From Pedobacter schmidteae (GTDB lineage Bacteria; Bacteroidota; Bacteroidia; Sphingobacteriales; Sphingobacteriaceae): a stretch of 64,000 nucleotides of DNA. This document shows positions 41,389 to 50,386 of the stretch, piece after piece. The stretch is taken from positions 5,019,097 through 5,083,096 of the forward strand of contig NZ_LS999839.1 in assembly GCF_900564155.1 (NCBI RefSeq), in the 5' to 3' direction. Each line of letters opens with the position of its first letter. Position 1 is the first letter of the stretch. The translations under genes were made by a program, and so were the position numbers. The notes below the pieces were generated by a model. It saw only the letters and a list, made by a program, of their open reading frames with translations. It did not search any database and was not told where the DNA came from.

Positions 41389-44127
41389 TTAGAATTTGGT
41401 ATAGTATCCTTTTCTTTTGCTCAGTTTCAGATCCTGAAGGATGGAAGCCTTAACTTTGATATCCACCGAATAACTCTGGTAAAAACCAAATGGCACCCAG
41501 GTAAAACTCATGTCCCAGCAGTGCAGGTCACGGTATATAGAAAAATTGGTCTGAGAAATTGTTTTACGTTGAAAATCCCAGCCTGAAGTGAAGGTTACCT
41601 TCCATTTGGGTGTAATATTGGCATCACCATTAAAGTTGAGGGTATTGGTAACCGTTCCGTTTTGTCCAACCTCGTTGGTATTGTAATTAAAGGTATAAGA
41701 AAACGCAAAATTCCATGGAATGTTAAAATCAACAAATGCATTGGGATCGCGGCTCACTTTTGCCAATGCTTCGGCTTGCTCCGGCGTAATTGCGCCCGTA
41801 TTTTTCTGCTCCTTTAGTTTATCCTGCGCATCGTTTTTCTTTTTCAAAGCTTCGGGGTTTAAACTGTAGTTAAACGAGAAACCGAAATTGGTTAAACGGG
41901 GCAGCTTGCCATGTGTCCAGGTGTATTTGTCCACCAGGTAACGTTGTCTTTGACCAGTGCTGGCATTTACAGAATCGGCATACAAGTAAGGGTTTAATGT
42001 ACCGTAATAATTGATTCCTAACTTATCAGTAAACTGCGAACGGCCACTGAAACTTAAAGTCGACAATTTAAAGCGCTCGGCCAGCAAATTATAGTTTCCG
42101 CTGATGCCCAAACCTTGTATAATCGGAATCTTCTTTTCTCCGGTACCTGTGGTATCTTTAGGAGATAAAAATTTGGCTTCCACTGTATTGTCGATAGAGA
42201 ACCCTATGGATGCATTTCTGCCTTCTCCGGGACCTCCATATGCAGAACCTTCATGAATAGAATATTTAAGCGGTACGCGCTGTCCCTTAAAGTCGGTAGT
42301 ATAAACCGGATCACCATTCTGATAATACGCATTTTTGTAATTCCCCTTACTGATATCAGAAAAATCTGGTGTATAACTAAAGTTGACACTCGGTGTCATC
42401 ACATGGCGCAAAGCTTTAAAATTGCCAAAGTTTTTAAATTGGGCAGTGGAGTAGATTTTGGTAGACATACCACCGCTGACAGAGTACTGGCCCGAGCGGT
42501 TAAAACCAGGTACCGTATCTATAAAAATCGCATCAGCTGAGCCGGGAACTTTTGCATATGTTTTTCTGATGGTTTGAAAATGCCATCTCTCCAGATAGTT
42601 TATGCCCGTATTAAAGTTAAAATACTTTAATACGTTGAAAGACATATTGACTGGAATATTGTGTTGAAAACCACTTCTGAATTTGCTCAGCGCGCCGCGT
42701 TTAAACAACAACGAATCGGGTGAGGTGATACTGTTCGTGGCCTGCATGCTATAACCTACGGATATTTTCTGATACCATTTTTGTTCGCCAACACGGTCTT
42801 TGGAATCAAAAGGGTTAAACGTGGGTACTGATAATTGTAAATCAGGCAAAGTTAAACTGACGCTTTTGGCCTGGGTTTCCTGCGAGTGCCGTAATGCGGT
42901 GGTCAGGTTTATCCCTTTGCCAAAAATACGGCTGTAGGCAATACTTGAAGACAAAGTATTGTTTGCCGTAGCCCGTGGATCGTAGGTACCTCCGGCAGCA
43001 GTCTCTCGGTCATAAGCACTGGTACCTGCATTTACACTTGCCGAAAAAGTAGTTCCCGGTTTTGCATTTGGATTTTGCGAGTGACTCCAGTTGATCCTGA
43101 AATCTTTACTGGTCCGGTAGTCAGAGGTCCCTTTTGTGCCATACTGATTATAAGCATAATCCAGGTTCACATTTCCATTAAACTTATAACGTTTGGTGTA
43201 GTTAGAGGCCACCCTGGCACTGTACGATCCGTAAGAATAAATGGATCCTGTGATTTTTGCATCCCAGTAATCACTTAACCCCAGATAATATCCCCCATCC
43301 TGTAAAAAGAAACCCCGCGAATAATCTTCACCGGGTGTGGGCAAAATAATACCTGAACTCTTTTTATTCGGTTTCGGAAAAAAAGCGAAAGGAAGTCCCA
43401 GGGGCAGCGGAATATCTTCAATTTTTAAATAAAGCGGCCCCGCAATAATTTGATTTTCGGTTACAATTGCCTTGGTAAAATGGATACCAAAGTGGGGATG
43501 CGGCAGGTTACAGGTACTATAAGTTTGCCCTTTACTATGTATCTCGTCGTCGGGTTGCTTTTTGGCTTTTCCACCCGTAAAAAATCCTCCCTCCTGTTCT
43601 GTATACACACCCCATATGTTTCCGGCCTTGGTTACCGTATTAAACCTTAGCGAATCGGCCATTGAAGTACTCTGTCCCTCCATTTTAAAAATCGGTCGGC
43701 CAATATATTTACCTTTGGCATCCACCGTCCCCCGGGCATAAATAATACTGTTTTTATTGTTATAGGTAATGTAATCCGCATCCAGCTCCAGTCCCTGATA
43801 TATCACCCTCGCCTTACCATATAAATATACAATGCTACTGTCTTTACTAAAAGACACCGAATCTCTGGCCGTATATTGAATTTTTTCGGAAGCTGTAGTA
43901 TCCTTAGGATTACTTTTGACATTTCCTTTGGTGCCGATGGTATCTCCTTTTATAGTATTTTTTTTGTCCAGCACACGAGATTTATTTTTTATGGTATCCT
44001 TTTTAGTGGTGTCTGTCTGCTGAACAACCTGAAAGGCCGAAAAAGAAGTAAATGCAACAGCATGGTTACTAACAGATGTTAATAAAACAAGCGTTTTAAA
44101 AAAAATGATATAGCGTAAAAGTTTCAA
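41389..44127 (-). CDS. LptD/OstA-like LPS-assembly outer-membrane protein
   Basis: 912 residues. Hydrophobic N-terminus (YIIFFKTLVLLTSVSNHAVAF) as signal peptide, then a Lys/Thr-rich linker. An OstA-like N-domain follows (about 100-190: SIVYLYGKARVIYQGLELDA, ADYITYNNKNSIIYARG), then a long barrel with many aromatic-alternating strands, ending QDLKLSKRKGYYTKF. PLGLPFAFFPKPNKKSSGIILPTPGEDYSRGFFLQDGGYYL, split here only for description, matches the conserved LptD segment where the barrel starts (about 240-290). Probably inserts LPS in the outer leaflet. The start is TTG at 44127; the upstream frame has no ATG before a stop at 44143-44145. Divergent from the amidase pair. Confidence 0.85.
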   Translation of the reverse strand: MKLLRYIIFFKTLVLLTSVSNHAVAFTSFSAFQVVQQTDTTKKDTIKNKSRVLDKKNTIKGDTIGTKGNVKSNPKDTTASEKIQYTARDSVSFSKDSSIVYLYGKARVIYQGLELDADYITYNNKNSIIYARGTVDAKGKYIGRPIFKMEGQSTSMADSLRFNTVTKAGNIWGVYTEQEGGFFTGGKAKKQPDDEIHSKGQTYSTCNLPHPHFGIHFTKAIVTENQIIAGPLYLKIEDIPLPLGLPFAFFPKPNKKSSGIILPTPGEDYSRGFFLQDGGYYLGLSDYWDAKITGSIYSYGSYSARVASNYTKRYKFNGNVNLDYAYNQYGTKGTSDYRTSKDFRINWSHSQNPNAKPGTTFSASVNAGTSAYDRETAAGGTYDPRATANNTLSSSIAYSRIFGKGINLTTALRHSQETQAKSVSLTLPDLQLSVPTFNPFDSKDRVGEQKWYQKISVGYSMQATNSITSPDSLLFKRGALSKFRSGFQHNIPVNMSFNVLKYFNFNTGINYLERWHFQTIRKTYAKVPGSADAIFIDTVPGFNRSGQYSVSGGMSTKIYSTAQFKNFGNFKALRHVMTPSVNFSYTPDFSDISKGNYKNAYYQNGDPVYTTDFKGQRVPLKYSIHEGSAYGGPGEGRNASIGFSIDNTVEAKFLSPKDTTGTGEKKIPIIQGLGISGNYNLLAERFKLSTLSFSGRSQFTDKLGINYYGTLNPYLYADSVNASTGQRQRYLVDKYTWTHGKLPRLTNFGFSFNYSLNPEALKKKNDAQDKLKEQKNTGAITPEQAEALAKVSRDPNAFVDFNIPWNFAFSYTFNYNTNEVGQNGTVTNTLNFNGDANITPKWKVTFTSGWDFQRKTISQTNFSIYRDLHCWDMSFTWVPFGFYQSYSVDIKVKASILQDLKLSKRKGYYTKF

Positions 44128-44183
44128 ATTCGTGTGTGAATGTTATTTTTGCATTAATGTTTAATCCAAAACGTTCAAAATTA

Positions 44184-45062
44184 ATGAAAAATATACCATT
44201 GCTTAGGCCAAATGTAATTTTGATTCTATTTATTTCTGCAATCATAAACATTACATCTGGTAATCAAGCATTTACACAGGAATATAAAATAAAAACTATC
44301 GTTATTGATGCCGGTCATGGTGGTAAGGATGGATCTACTCATGGCCTGTACTCAACAGAAAAAGATGTGGCGCTAAAAACGGCATTGCATCTTGGCGCGG
44401 CTATTGAAGCCAGCATGAAGGATGTTAAAGTAATTTACACCAGGAGCACAGATGTTTTTATCCCTTTGTACGAACGAATTGCCATTGCCAACAATGCCAA
44501 AGCGGATTTATTCATCTCTATTCATTGCAATGATATGCCGGTACACCGGTCTACCATTGTTACCGGCTATAAAAAAGGCAAACACGGCAAAAAAATTCCA
44601 ATTACCGAAACAGTAAGCCGCAAAAGTACCTCAACCCGGGGCGTCGAAACTTTTGTATCTGGTATGGGTAGAATGAATGAACAAGACGAAGTGATCAAAA
44701 GGGAAAATGCGGCGATATTTCTGGAAGACAACTATAAAGAGAACTATGAGGGCTTTGACCCCAATAACCCTGAAAATTACATCATCCTATCGCTGATGAA
44801 AAATACTTTCAGAACGCAGAGCTTAAAGCTGGCCAAATTGGTTCAGGACCAGTACATCAGGGTTGGTCGTATTGACAGAGGTGTTCAGGAAAAAAGTCTG
44901 GCCGTGCTGGCCCGGGCCGGAATGCCTGCAATTTTAACAGAAATCGGTTTCATCAGCAATCCTGATGAGGAAAATTATATGAACTCTGAAGCAGGGCAAA
45001 ATGAAATTACGGAATGCTTATTGAAAGCTATTCAGAATTACAGGAAAGGTATTGAAGGTTAA
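44184..45062 (+). CDS. N-acetylmuramoyl-L-alanine amidase, Amidase_3 type (first of a tandem pair)
   Basis: 292 residues from ATG 44184. N-terminal hydrophobic segment VILILFISAIINITSGNQAF as signal peptide. Zinc-amidase motifs: IDAGHGGKDG (His45), ERIAIANNAKADLFISIHCND (second His), and LTEIGFISNPDEE with the catalytic Glu. A Lys/Arg-rich insert (KKGKHGKKIPITETVSRKST) interrupts the domain after the second His. Cuts the MurNAc-L-Ala bond. An alternative ATG at 44157 lies 5 bases after a perfect -7 box TATTTTTG (44144-44151), which would give a leaderless message with nine extra residues. Paralog 39 bases downstream. Confidence 0.88.
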   Translation: MKNIPLLRPNVILILFISAIINITSGNQAFTQEYKIKTIVIDAGHGGKDGSTHGLYSTEKDVALKTALHLGAAIEASMKDVKVIYTRSTDVFIPLYERIAIANNAKADLFISIHCNDMPVHRSTIVTGYKKGKHGKKIPITETVSRKSTSTRGVETFVSGMGRMNEQDEVIKRENAAIFLEDNYKENYEGFDPNNPENYIILSLMKNTFRTQSLKLAKLVQDQYIRVGRIDRGVQEKSLAVLARAGMPAILTEIGFISNPDEENYMNSEAGQNEITECLLKAIQNYRKGIEG

Positions 45063-45101
45063 CGACTCTATACCAATCAGTTAAACAAAGATTAAAGACA
45101 G

Positions 45102-45944
45102 ATGAGATTAAAAAAAGTTGTATTCCTATTTGCCCTTTCACTATTTTCAAGTACGCAGGTTGCTTTTTCTCAGGGATATAAAGTTAAAACCATTGTTATT
45201 GACGCCGGACATGGCGGACCAAAATCGGGCGCTGCCGGGAGTTATTCACTGGAAAAGAATGTGGCGTTAAAAGTGGCCTTAAAACTGGGCAAAAAATTTG
45301 AAGAGGAAATGCCCGAAGTAAAAATTCTGTATACCAGAAAAACAGACGTTGACGTGGAGTTTCACAAAAGGGCTGCATTGGCTAATGACAATAAGGCCGA
45401 CATCTTTATTTCAATACACTGCAACTCTATGCCCGACAGAAGAGTGGTAACCGGCTATACCACAAAAAAGGGCAAGCGGGTAGCCAAATATGGTTATGTA
45501 AAAAATACTTCTACCAGTGGCACCGAAACCTTTGTGGCCGGATCGCACCGCCTGGACGAGCAGGATGCCGCCATTCGGGAGAATGCGGATATTAAGCTGG
45601 AGAAAAACTACAAGCAAAATTATGACGGTTATGATCCAAATGACCCCGAAACATTTATTATATTATCTTTGTTCAAAAATACATTTAGAGACAAAAGTTT
45701 AAAACTGGCCAGGTTAATTCAAAATGCCTATACAGAAGATAGCAGAAGGGTAAATAGAGGTGTGAAAGAGCAAGGACTGTTGATTTTGCAAAGATGCGGA
45801 ATGCCTGCTGTACTGACGGAAATAGGATTCATTTCTAACCCAAATGAAGAAGATTATATGAACTCAGCAAGTGGACAAGACGAAATTGTAAATTCGATTT
45901 TTAAGGCTGTAAAAACGTATAAAAAAGAAACTGAGATAAATTAA
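45102..45944 (+). CDS. N-acetylmuramoyl-L-alanine amidase, Amidase_3 type (second of the pair)
   Basis: 280 residues. Signal peptide MRLKKVVFLFALSLFSS through AFSQ (about 1-24). Motifs match the first copy: IDAGHGGPKSG (His37), HKRAALANDNKADIFISIHCNS, GTETFVAGSHRLDEQDAAIREN and LTEIGFISNPNEEDYMNS. Shares the same basic insert (TKKGKRVAKYGYVKNT). The two enzymes are clearly a local duplication and have diverged across most of the surface. Followed by the MCE gene after 16 bases, so all three form an operon. Confidence 0.9.
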   Translation: MRLKKVVFLFALSLFSSTQVAFSQGYKVKTIVIDAGHGGPKSGAAGSYSLEKNVALKVALKLGKKFEEEMPEVKILYTRKTDVDVEFHKRAALANDNKADIFISIHCNSMPDRRVVTGYTTKKGKRVAKYGYVKNTSTSGTETFVAGSHRLDEQDAAIRENADIKLEKNYKQNYDGYDPNDPETFIILSLFKNTFRDKSLKLARLIQNAYTEDSRRVNRGVKEQGLLILQRCGMPAVLTEIGFISNPNEEDYMNSASGQDEIVNSIFKAVKTYKKETEIN

Positions 45945-45960
45945 AAAAACATCATACCGA

Positions 45961-46911
45961 ATGAAGATCGCAAACGAAACCAAAGTAGGCATATTGGCAG
46001 CCTTTTCTATCGCCTTATTAATCATAGGTTATAACTTCTTAAAAGGTAATGCCATTTTTTCTAATGAGACAGTGCTGTACGCCAGGTATTCACATGTGGA
46101 TGGTTTGCAGGTGTCTAAACCGGTTTTGATTAACGGTTTTCAAATCGGGCGTGTCGATAAATTAGAACTTCAATCGGACGGTACCATTTTGGCTACCTTA
46201 AAAATTAAGGGAAGGTATGAAATCCCAAAAAACAGTATTGCGAAACTGGAGGGAACAGATTTATTGGGTAGCAAGGCAATTATAATGGCATTGGGGACAG
46301 GTACGGATTATGCCCAGGATGGAGATACCCTGAATGCCAATGTAGCAAAAGGACTACTGGAAACAGTGCAGCCCGTTCAGAAAAAAGCAGAATTGATTAT
46401 TGCCAAAATGGACTCTATCCTGACCAGCGTTAATTCAATTCTGAATCCTAACTTCCAAAAAAATGTGGATAAAAGCTTCAACAGCATTGCTTCTACCCTT
46501 TCTTCTTTAGAAGCTACCTCTAAAAAAGTAGATAACCTGGTAGGAACAGAAGGATCAAGGATATCTGGAATTTTGGCCAATGTAGAAGCCATTACCGGAA
46601 ATCTGAAAAAGAACAACGAAAAGATCAATGAGATTTTAGCTAATGTGCATAGCATTACCGATCAGGTTGCTGCCGCTAACTTTAAGCAAACCATCGATAA
46701 TGCAAATAAAGCCATGGCCGACCTGCAAGGTATTGTTACTAAGATTAACAATGGGCAAGGTTCTTTAGGAATGTTGGTAAACGATACCAAGATGTATGAC
46801 AACCTAACCAATGCTTCAAAAAATCTGGATAACCTGATGATTGACCTGAAGCAGAATCCTAAACGTTATGTTCACTTCTCGGTATTTGGTGGCGGCAAAA
46901 AAGATAAATAG
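45961..46911 (+). CDS. MCE/MlaD-family protein
   Basis: 316 residues. A single N-terminal membrane helix (VGILAAFSIALLIIGYNFLKG, about 8-28). An MCE domain follows at about 35-115 (LYARYSHVDGLQVSKPVLINGFQIGRV), then LLGSKAIIMALGTG, and a long helical C-terminal part (about 135-300) with NSILNPNFQKNVDKSF and heptad-like repeats. The substrate-binding component of Mla-type lipid transport between envelope membranes. The MlaE and MlaF partners are not beside it. Context with amidases and an LptD-like protein points to envelope biogenesis. Confidence 0.9.
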   Translation: MKIANETKVGILAAFSIALLIIGYNFLKGNAIFSNETVLYARYSHVDGLQVSKPVLINGFQIGRVDKLELQSDGTILATLKIKGRYEIPKNSIAKLEGTDLLGSKAIIMALGTGTDYAQDGDTLNANVAKGLLETVQPVQKKAELIIAKMDSILTSVNSILNPNFQKNVDKSFNSIASTLSSLEATSKKVDNLVGTEGSRISGILANVEAITGNLKKNNEKINEILANVHSITDQVAAANFKQTIDNANKAMADLQGIVTKINNGQGSLGMLVNDTKMYDNLTNASKNLDNLMIDLKQNPKRYVHFSVFGGGKKDK

Positions 46912-46930
46912 GTTTAATTGAGCAAATCGC

Positions 46931-46976
46931 ATAAAAGAAAAAAGCTTCAGCAATCACTGAAGCTTTTTTCTTTTAT
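46931..46976. terminator. Perfect 20-bp palindromic terminator
   Basis: Arms 46931-46950 and 46957-46976 are exact complements over 20 bp, with core AAAAAAGCTTCAG / CTGAAGCTTTTTT and a 6-base loop CAATCA. T-runs on both strands end the amidase-MCE operon and the convergent rnz transcript. Confidence 0.95.
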
Positions 46977-46994
46977 TATAATAGGTTATATCCT

Positions 46995-47906
46995 TTAAAT
47001 GGTATAAGTTACACCTTCCAGAGCCAGCTCTGTGTGTTCAAATTCCGATCGTGCTTCATCCAGCAAAGGTTGCAGAGCTTTGTAGCGCGAAGAAAAATGA
47101 CCGATAAGTAATTTAACGGCACCAGTGGTTTTGGCCACTTGTGCCGCCTGTAATGCAGTAGTATGATGGGTTTGGTTGGCCCGCTCTAACATATCGTGCA
47201 AAAAAGTAGCCTCATGGTACAAAGTATCGCAGCCCTGTATGCTACCCAGATAACCTTCATCAAACAAAGTATCGGAACAATAGGCATATTTCCTGGGCCG
47301 TTCCGAATCTGTGGTATAGTCAGCATTCAGCAACACACTCCCATCCGGAAGATCCAGATCTACTCCTCTTTTCAACAAAGAATAATATTCAACAGGGATA
47401 TTTTCGGCCTCCAGTTTGTCGATAATCAATTTACGCAGCCTTTTCTTCTGTATAAATTTAAAACCTGTACAAGGGATCCTATGGTTTAAAATGATGGTTT
47501 CAACAGTCAGGTCGGCATTTTCAAAAATCTGCACCGGCGTATCCGCCTGGACGGCCACAAACTCTATTGGGTACCTGATTACGGTTTCCGAGTGTTTAAA
47601 CTGTAGTTCCAGAATTTCGGCCAATGCCCCCGGCGCAAATATGTGCATGGGTTTGATCCTTCCGTTTAAATGTAAACTGGAAAGCAATCCGATCAAGCCA
47701 AAGTAATGGTCACCATGTAAATGACTGATAAAAATATAGTCTATTTTATTTGCTTTAAAACCATATCTGTTCAATTGTTGTTGCGTACCCTCGCCGCAAT
47801 CAATCAAATAGAACTTTTCGTTACAGTTTAGGAGCTGAGCGCTTGGATTCCTATTGTATACAGGGGTTGCAGAGCTACTGCCTAAAATGGTAACCTCAAA
47901 CTTCAT
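46995..47906 (-). CDS. rnz: Ribonuclease Z
   Basis: 303 residues, metallo-beta-lactamase fold. Processes tRNA 3' trailers. LGSSSATPVYNRNPSA at the N-terminus, zinc motif SHLHGDHYFGL (His62, His64, Asp66, His67), the exosite-like arm near 150-170, and HEATFLHDMLERANQTHHTT (family signature with a metal His) and GHFSSRY near the C-terminus. Start overlaps the STAS gene's stop by one base (TAATG on the minus strand), so translation is coupled. Confidence 0.95.
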   Translation of the reverse strand: MKFEVTILGSSSATPVYNRNPSAQLLNCNEKFYLIDCGEGTQQQLNRYGFKANKIDYIFISHLHGDHYFGLIGLLSSLHLNGRIKPMHIFAPGALAEILELQFKHSETVIRYPIEFVAVQADTPVQIFENADLTVETIILNHRIPCTGFKFIQKKRLRKLIIDKLEAENIPVEYYSLLKRGVDLDLPDGSVLLNADYTTDSERPRKYAYCSDTLFDEGYLGSIQGCDTLYHEATFLHDMLERANQTHHTTALQAAQVAKTTGAVKLLIGHFSSRYKALQPLLDEARSEFEHTELALEGVTYTI

Positions 47907-48292
47907 TAACCTTTATCTACGCTCCCCAGCAGTTCTTTTTCTATTTCTTCCATAAAGATCAGATCTGTTGCTTCATCAACTTTGGAAACGATAGTGAGCG
48001 ATTGGTCAAGATTTGAGATTTCTAAAATCTTGGCTACATTAGCATTCACACCGGTCACAATAAATAGTCCATTGGCCTTTTTACACAAACGGTCGCCAAA
48101 AAGCAAACTGCTCAGGTCTTGTGAGTCATCACATTGTTTTACGGAAGAAAGGTCTAACACAATATTGCAGTACCCCTCTGTGTTCAATAAAATGAACTCA
48201 GATTTCAACTTCGGTGTATTGTCGTTTGTCAACTTCGATTCGTTGAGTTTTAAAACAACATACTTTTCATGCTTATCTACTGAAAATTTCAT
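47906..48292 (-). CDS. STAS-domain protein (anti-sigma-factor-antagonist type)
   Basis: 128 residues, single STAS domain. Pattern YVVLKLNESKLTNDNTPKL, then NIVLDLSSVKQCDDSQDL, where the Asp-Ser pair stands at the phosphorylation site of SpoIIAA-type proteins, and GLFIVTGVNANVAKILEIS. No kinase (SpoIIAB/RsbW-like) or sigma factor is adjacent. Overlaps rnz by one base, so both are made from one message; a minus-strand TTACTTTC near 48318 is a weak -7 candidate. Confidence 0.85.
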   Translation of the reverse strand: MKFSVDKHEKYVVLKLNESKLTNDNTPKLKSEFILLNTEGYCNIVLDLSSVKQCDDSQDLSSLLFGDRLCKKANGLFIVTGVNANVAKILEISNLDQSLTIVSKVDEATDLIFMEEIEKELLGSVDKG

Positions 48293-48359
48293 GATATTGA
48301 TAATTTAGTCTGATACGAAAGTAATTAATTTTATCCGGAAATAAGTGGCTGTTTAAAAC

Positions 48360-49307
48360 TTAAAGCACGCTGGCCAAAAATCCGTTCACATTTTGCTCAA
48401 TACGGGCTACCACATTTGCCTGTTCATTCTTCACGAATTTATCCCCTGTGATCTGCTCATAAAGCTCAATATAGCGATCTGATATTGAATTTACGATATC
48501 AGGTGTCATTTCAGGCACTACCTGACCATCTTTTCCCTGAAAACCATTTTCAATTAACCATTTGCGGACAAACTCTTTAGACAGTTGTTTCTGAGGCTCA
48601 GTATTCGCCTGCCGCGCTGTATATCCTTCGGCATAAAAATAACGGGAAGAGTCGGGTGTATGAATCTCATCGATTAAGAAAATCTCTTCACCAACCTTAC
48701 CAAATTCATATTTGGTATCCACCAGGATCAATCCTCTTTCGGCAGCCATTTCAGTGCCACGTTGATATAAGGCATAGGTATATTTTTCAAGTTGGGTATA
48801 GTCGGCCAGCGAAACAATGCCTTTGGCCAAAATATCTTCTCTTGAGATGTCCTCGTCATGCCCTACAGCCGCTTTGGTAGTCGGTGTAATGATAGGCTGA
48901 GGCAATTTGTCATTTTCTTTTAAGCCTTCGGGCAAGGCAACACCGCATACACTGCGTTTACCTGCACTATACTCTCTCCAGGCGTGTCCGGCAAGATACC
49001 CTCTTACCACCATTTCTACTTTAAAAGGCTCACAAATACGGCCAATTGTCACCATTTCATCAGGCACACTGATTACCCAGTTGGGAACAATATCCTTTGT
49101 TGCGTTTAAAAACTTGGCTGCAATCTGATTTAAAACCTGCCCCTTAAATGGTATAGCCTCTGGCAAAACCACATCAAACGCAGATATCCTATCGGTAACC
49201 ACCATAGCCATAAACTGGTTATCGATGGTATACACATCACGCACTTTTCCTTTATAAAAATTAGTCTGCTTTGGAAAGCTAAAATTTGTTTCTTTAATTG
49301 CTGTCAT
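48360..49307 (-). CDS. purC: SAICAR synthetase (phosphoribosylaminoimidazole-succinocarboxamide synthase)
   Basis: 315 residues. Joins CAIR and aspartate using ATP. KGKVRDVYTI at residues 19-28 (ATP-binding start), TDRISAFDVVLPE, GHAWREYSAGK (substrate loop) and GLILVDTKYEFG, with LIDEIHTPDSSRYF near residue 230. Longer than the E. coli enzyme and of the ~310-residue eukaryote-like type common in this phylum. 8 bases downstream of phoH. Confidence 0.95.
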   Translation of the reverse strand: MTAIKETNFSFPKQTNFYKGKVRDVYTIDNQFMAMVVTDRISAFDVVLPEAIPFKGQVLNQIAAKFLNATKDIVPNWVISVPDEMVTIGRICEPFKVEMVVRGYLAGHAWREYSAGKRSVCGVALPEGLKENDKLPQPIITPTTKAAVGHDEDISREDILAKGIVSLADYTQLEKYTYALYQRGTEMAAERGLILVDTKYEFGKVGEEIFLIDEIHTPDSSRYFYAEGYTARQANTEPQKQLSKEFVRKWLIENGFQGKDGQVVPEMTPDIVNSISDRYIELYEQITGDKFVKNEQANVVARIEQNVNGFLASVL

Positions 49308-49315
49308 TTTATTTT

Positions 49316-50284
49316 TTACTGTATATCCCCGTAAGCTTTTAATATTCTTTTTACTAATTTATGCCTTACCACATCTTCCCCGGTCAGATAAATGATTTCA
49401 ATGCCTGGTATATCGTCCAGAATGCGTAGCGCATTGTGCAGGCCCGACATCTGTTTCTTAGGTAAATCAATCTGTGTTACGTCTCCGGTAACGATAAATT
49501 TCGCCGAAGGTCCCATACGGGTAAGGAACATTTTCAACTGCAAATCTGTAGAGTTTTGCGCCTCGTCCAGAATTACAAAACAATTGTCCAGCGTCCTTCC
49601 ACGCATAAATGCTAATGGGGCAATTTCTATAGTTCTGTTTTCAATATAAGTCTTCAGCTTCTCGGCCGGAATCATATCATCAAGCGCATCATATAAGGGC
49701 CGAAGATAAGGATCTACCTTTTCCTTCAAATCGCCGGGAAGAAACCCCAGATTCTCTCCCGCTTCTACTGCAGGTCGGGTCAATATAATTCGCTTGATTT
49801 CTTTATTTTTCAAAGCTCTGACAGCAAGTGCAACGGCAGTATAGGTTTTTCCGGTTCCTGCCGGACCAATAGCAAACAGTACATCATTTTTAACCATGCT
49901 GTCTACCATCCGGCGTTGGTTGGCCGTTCTGGCTTTCACCATCAAACCATTGGTACCAAAAACGATCACCTCACCGCCTCCGCCGCCAGGTGCTGGTTTT
50001 TCCGCGCCGTTTTCGGCCGCTGCCGGCCCCTTCTTCGAGACTAAAATAGATTCCACATCGTTAGGGGTCAGCGAACTGTATTTTTCCAGATGCCCCAGCA
50101 ACTGGTTATATTTCAATTCAAACCCCTTAAGCTCCTGGTCATCGCCCAGTACCTTAACCTCATTACCTCTTGCTACAACTTTTAATTTTGGAAACGCATT
50201 TTTAATCAACTCGTAATGCTCATTATTGGTGCCCCAAAATTGTACCGGATCTACCGATTCTAATGTTAATTTCAGTTCGTTCAA
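49316..50284 (-). CDS. phoH: PhoH-family ATPase/RNA-binding protein with a TTG start
   Basis: 322 residues. N-terminal KH-like region (about 10-80), a Gly/Pro/Ala-rich linker (about 86-105, KPAPGGGGGEVIV), then the PhoH ATPase with Walker A GPAGTGKT (140-147), RPAVEAGENLGFLPGDL and Walker B VILDEAQNST. The role is unclear; homologs are linked to rRNA and RNA metabolism. The start codon is TTG at 50284; no ATG occurs in frame nearby upstream. Upstream of and coupled to purC. Confidence 0.93.
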   Translation of the reverse strand: MNELKLTLESVDPVQFWGTNNEHYELIKNAFPKLKVVARGNEVKVLGDDQELKGFELKYNQLLGHLEKYSSLTPNDVESILVSKKGPAAAENGAEKPAPGGGGGEVIVFGTNGLMVKARTANQRRMVDSMVKNDVLFAIGPAGTGKTYTAVALAVRALKNKEIKRIILTRPAVEAGENLGFLPGDLKEKVDPYLRPLYDALDDMIPAEKLKTYIENRTIEIAPLAFMRGRTLDNCFVILDEAQNSTDLQLKMFLTRMGPSAKFIVTGDVTQIDLPKKQMSGLHNALRILDDIPGIEIIYLTGEDVVRHKLVKRILKAYGDIQ

Positions 50285-50386
50285 AATATTGTTTTTTAGA
50301 TAGGAGTGTATATTTTGATATAAAAATTGAATATTTGTACGCGATTTGCCGCTTACGCAAGATTAAGCATAAATATTCAATTTTTA

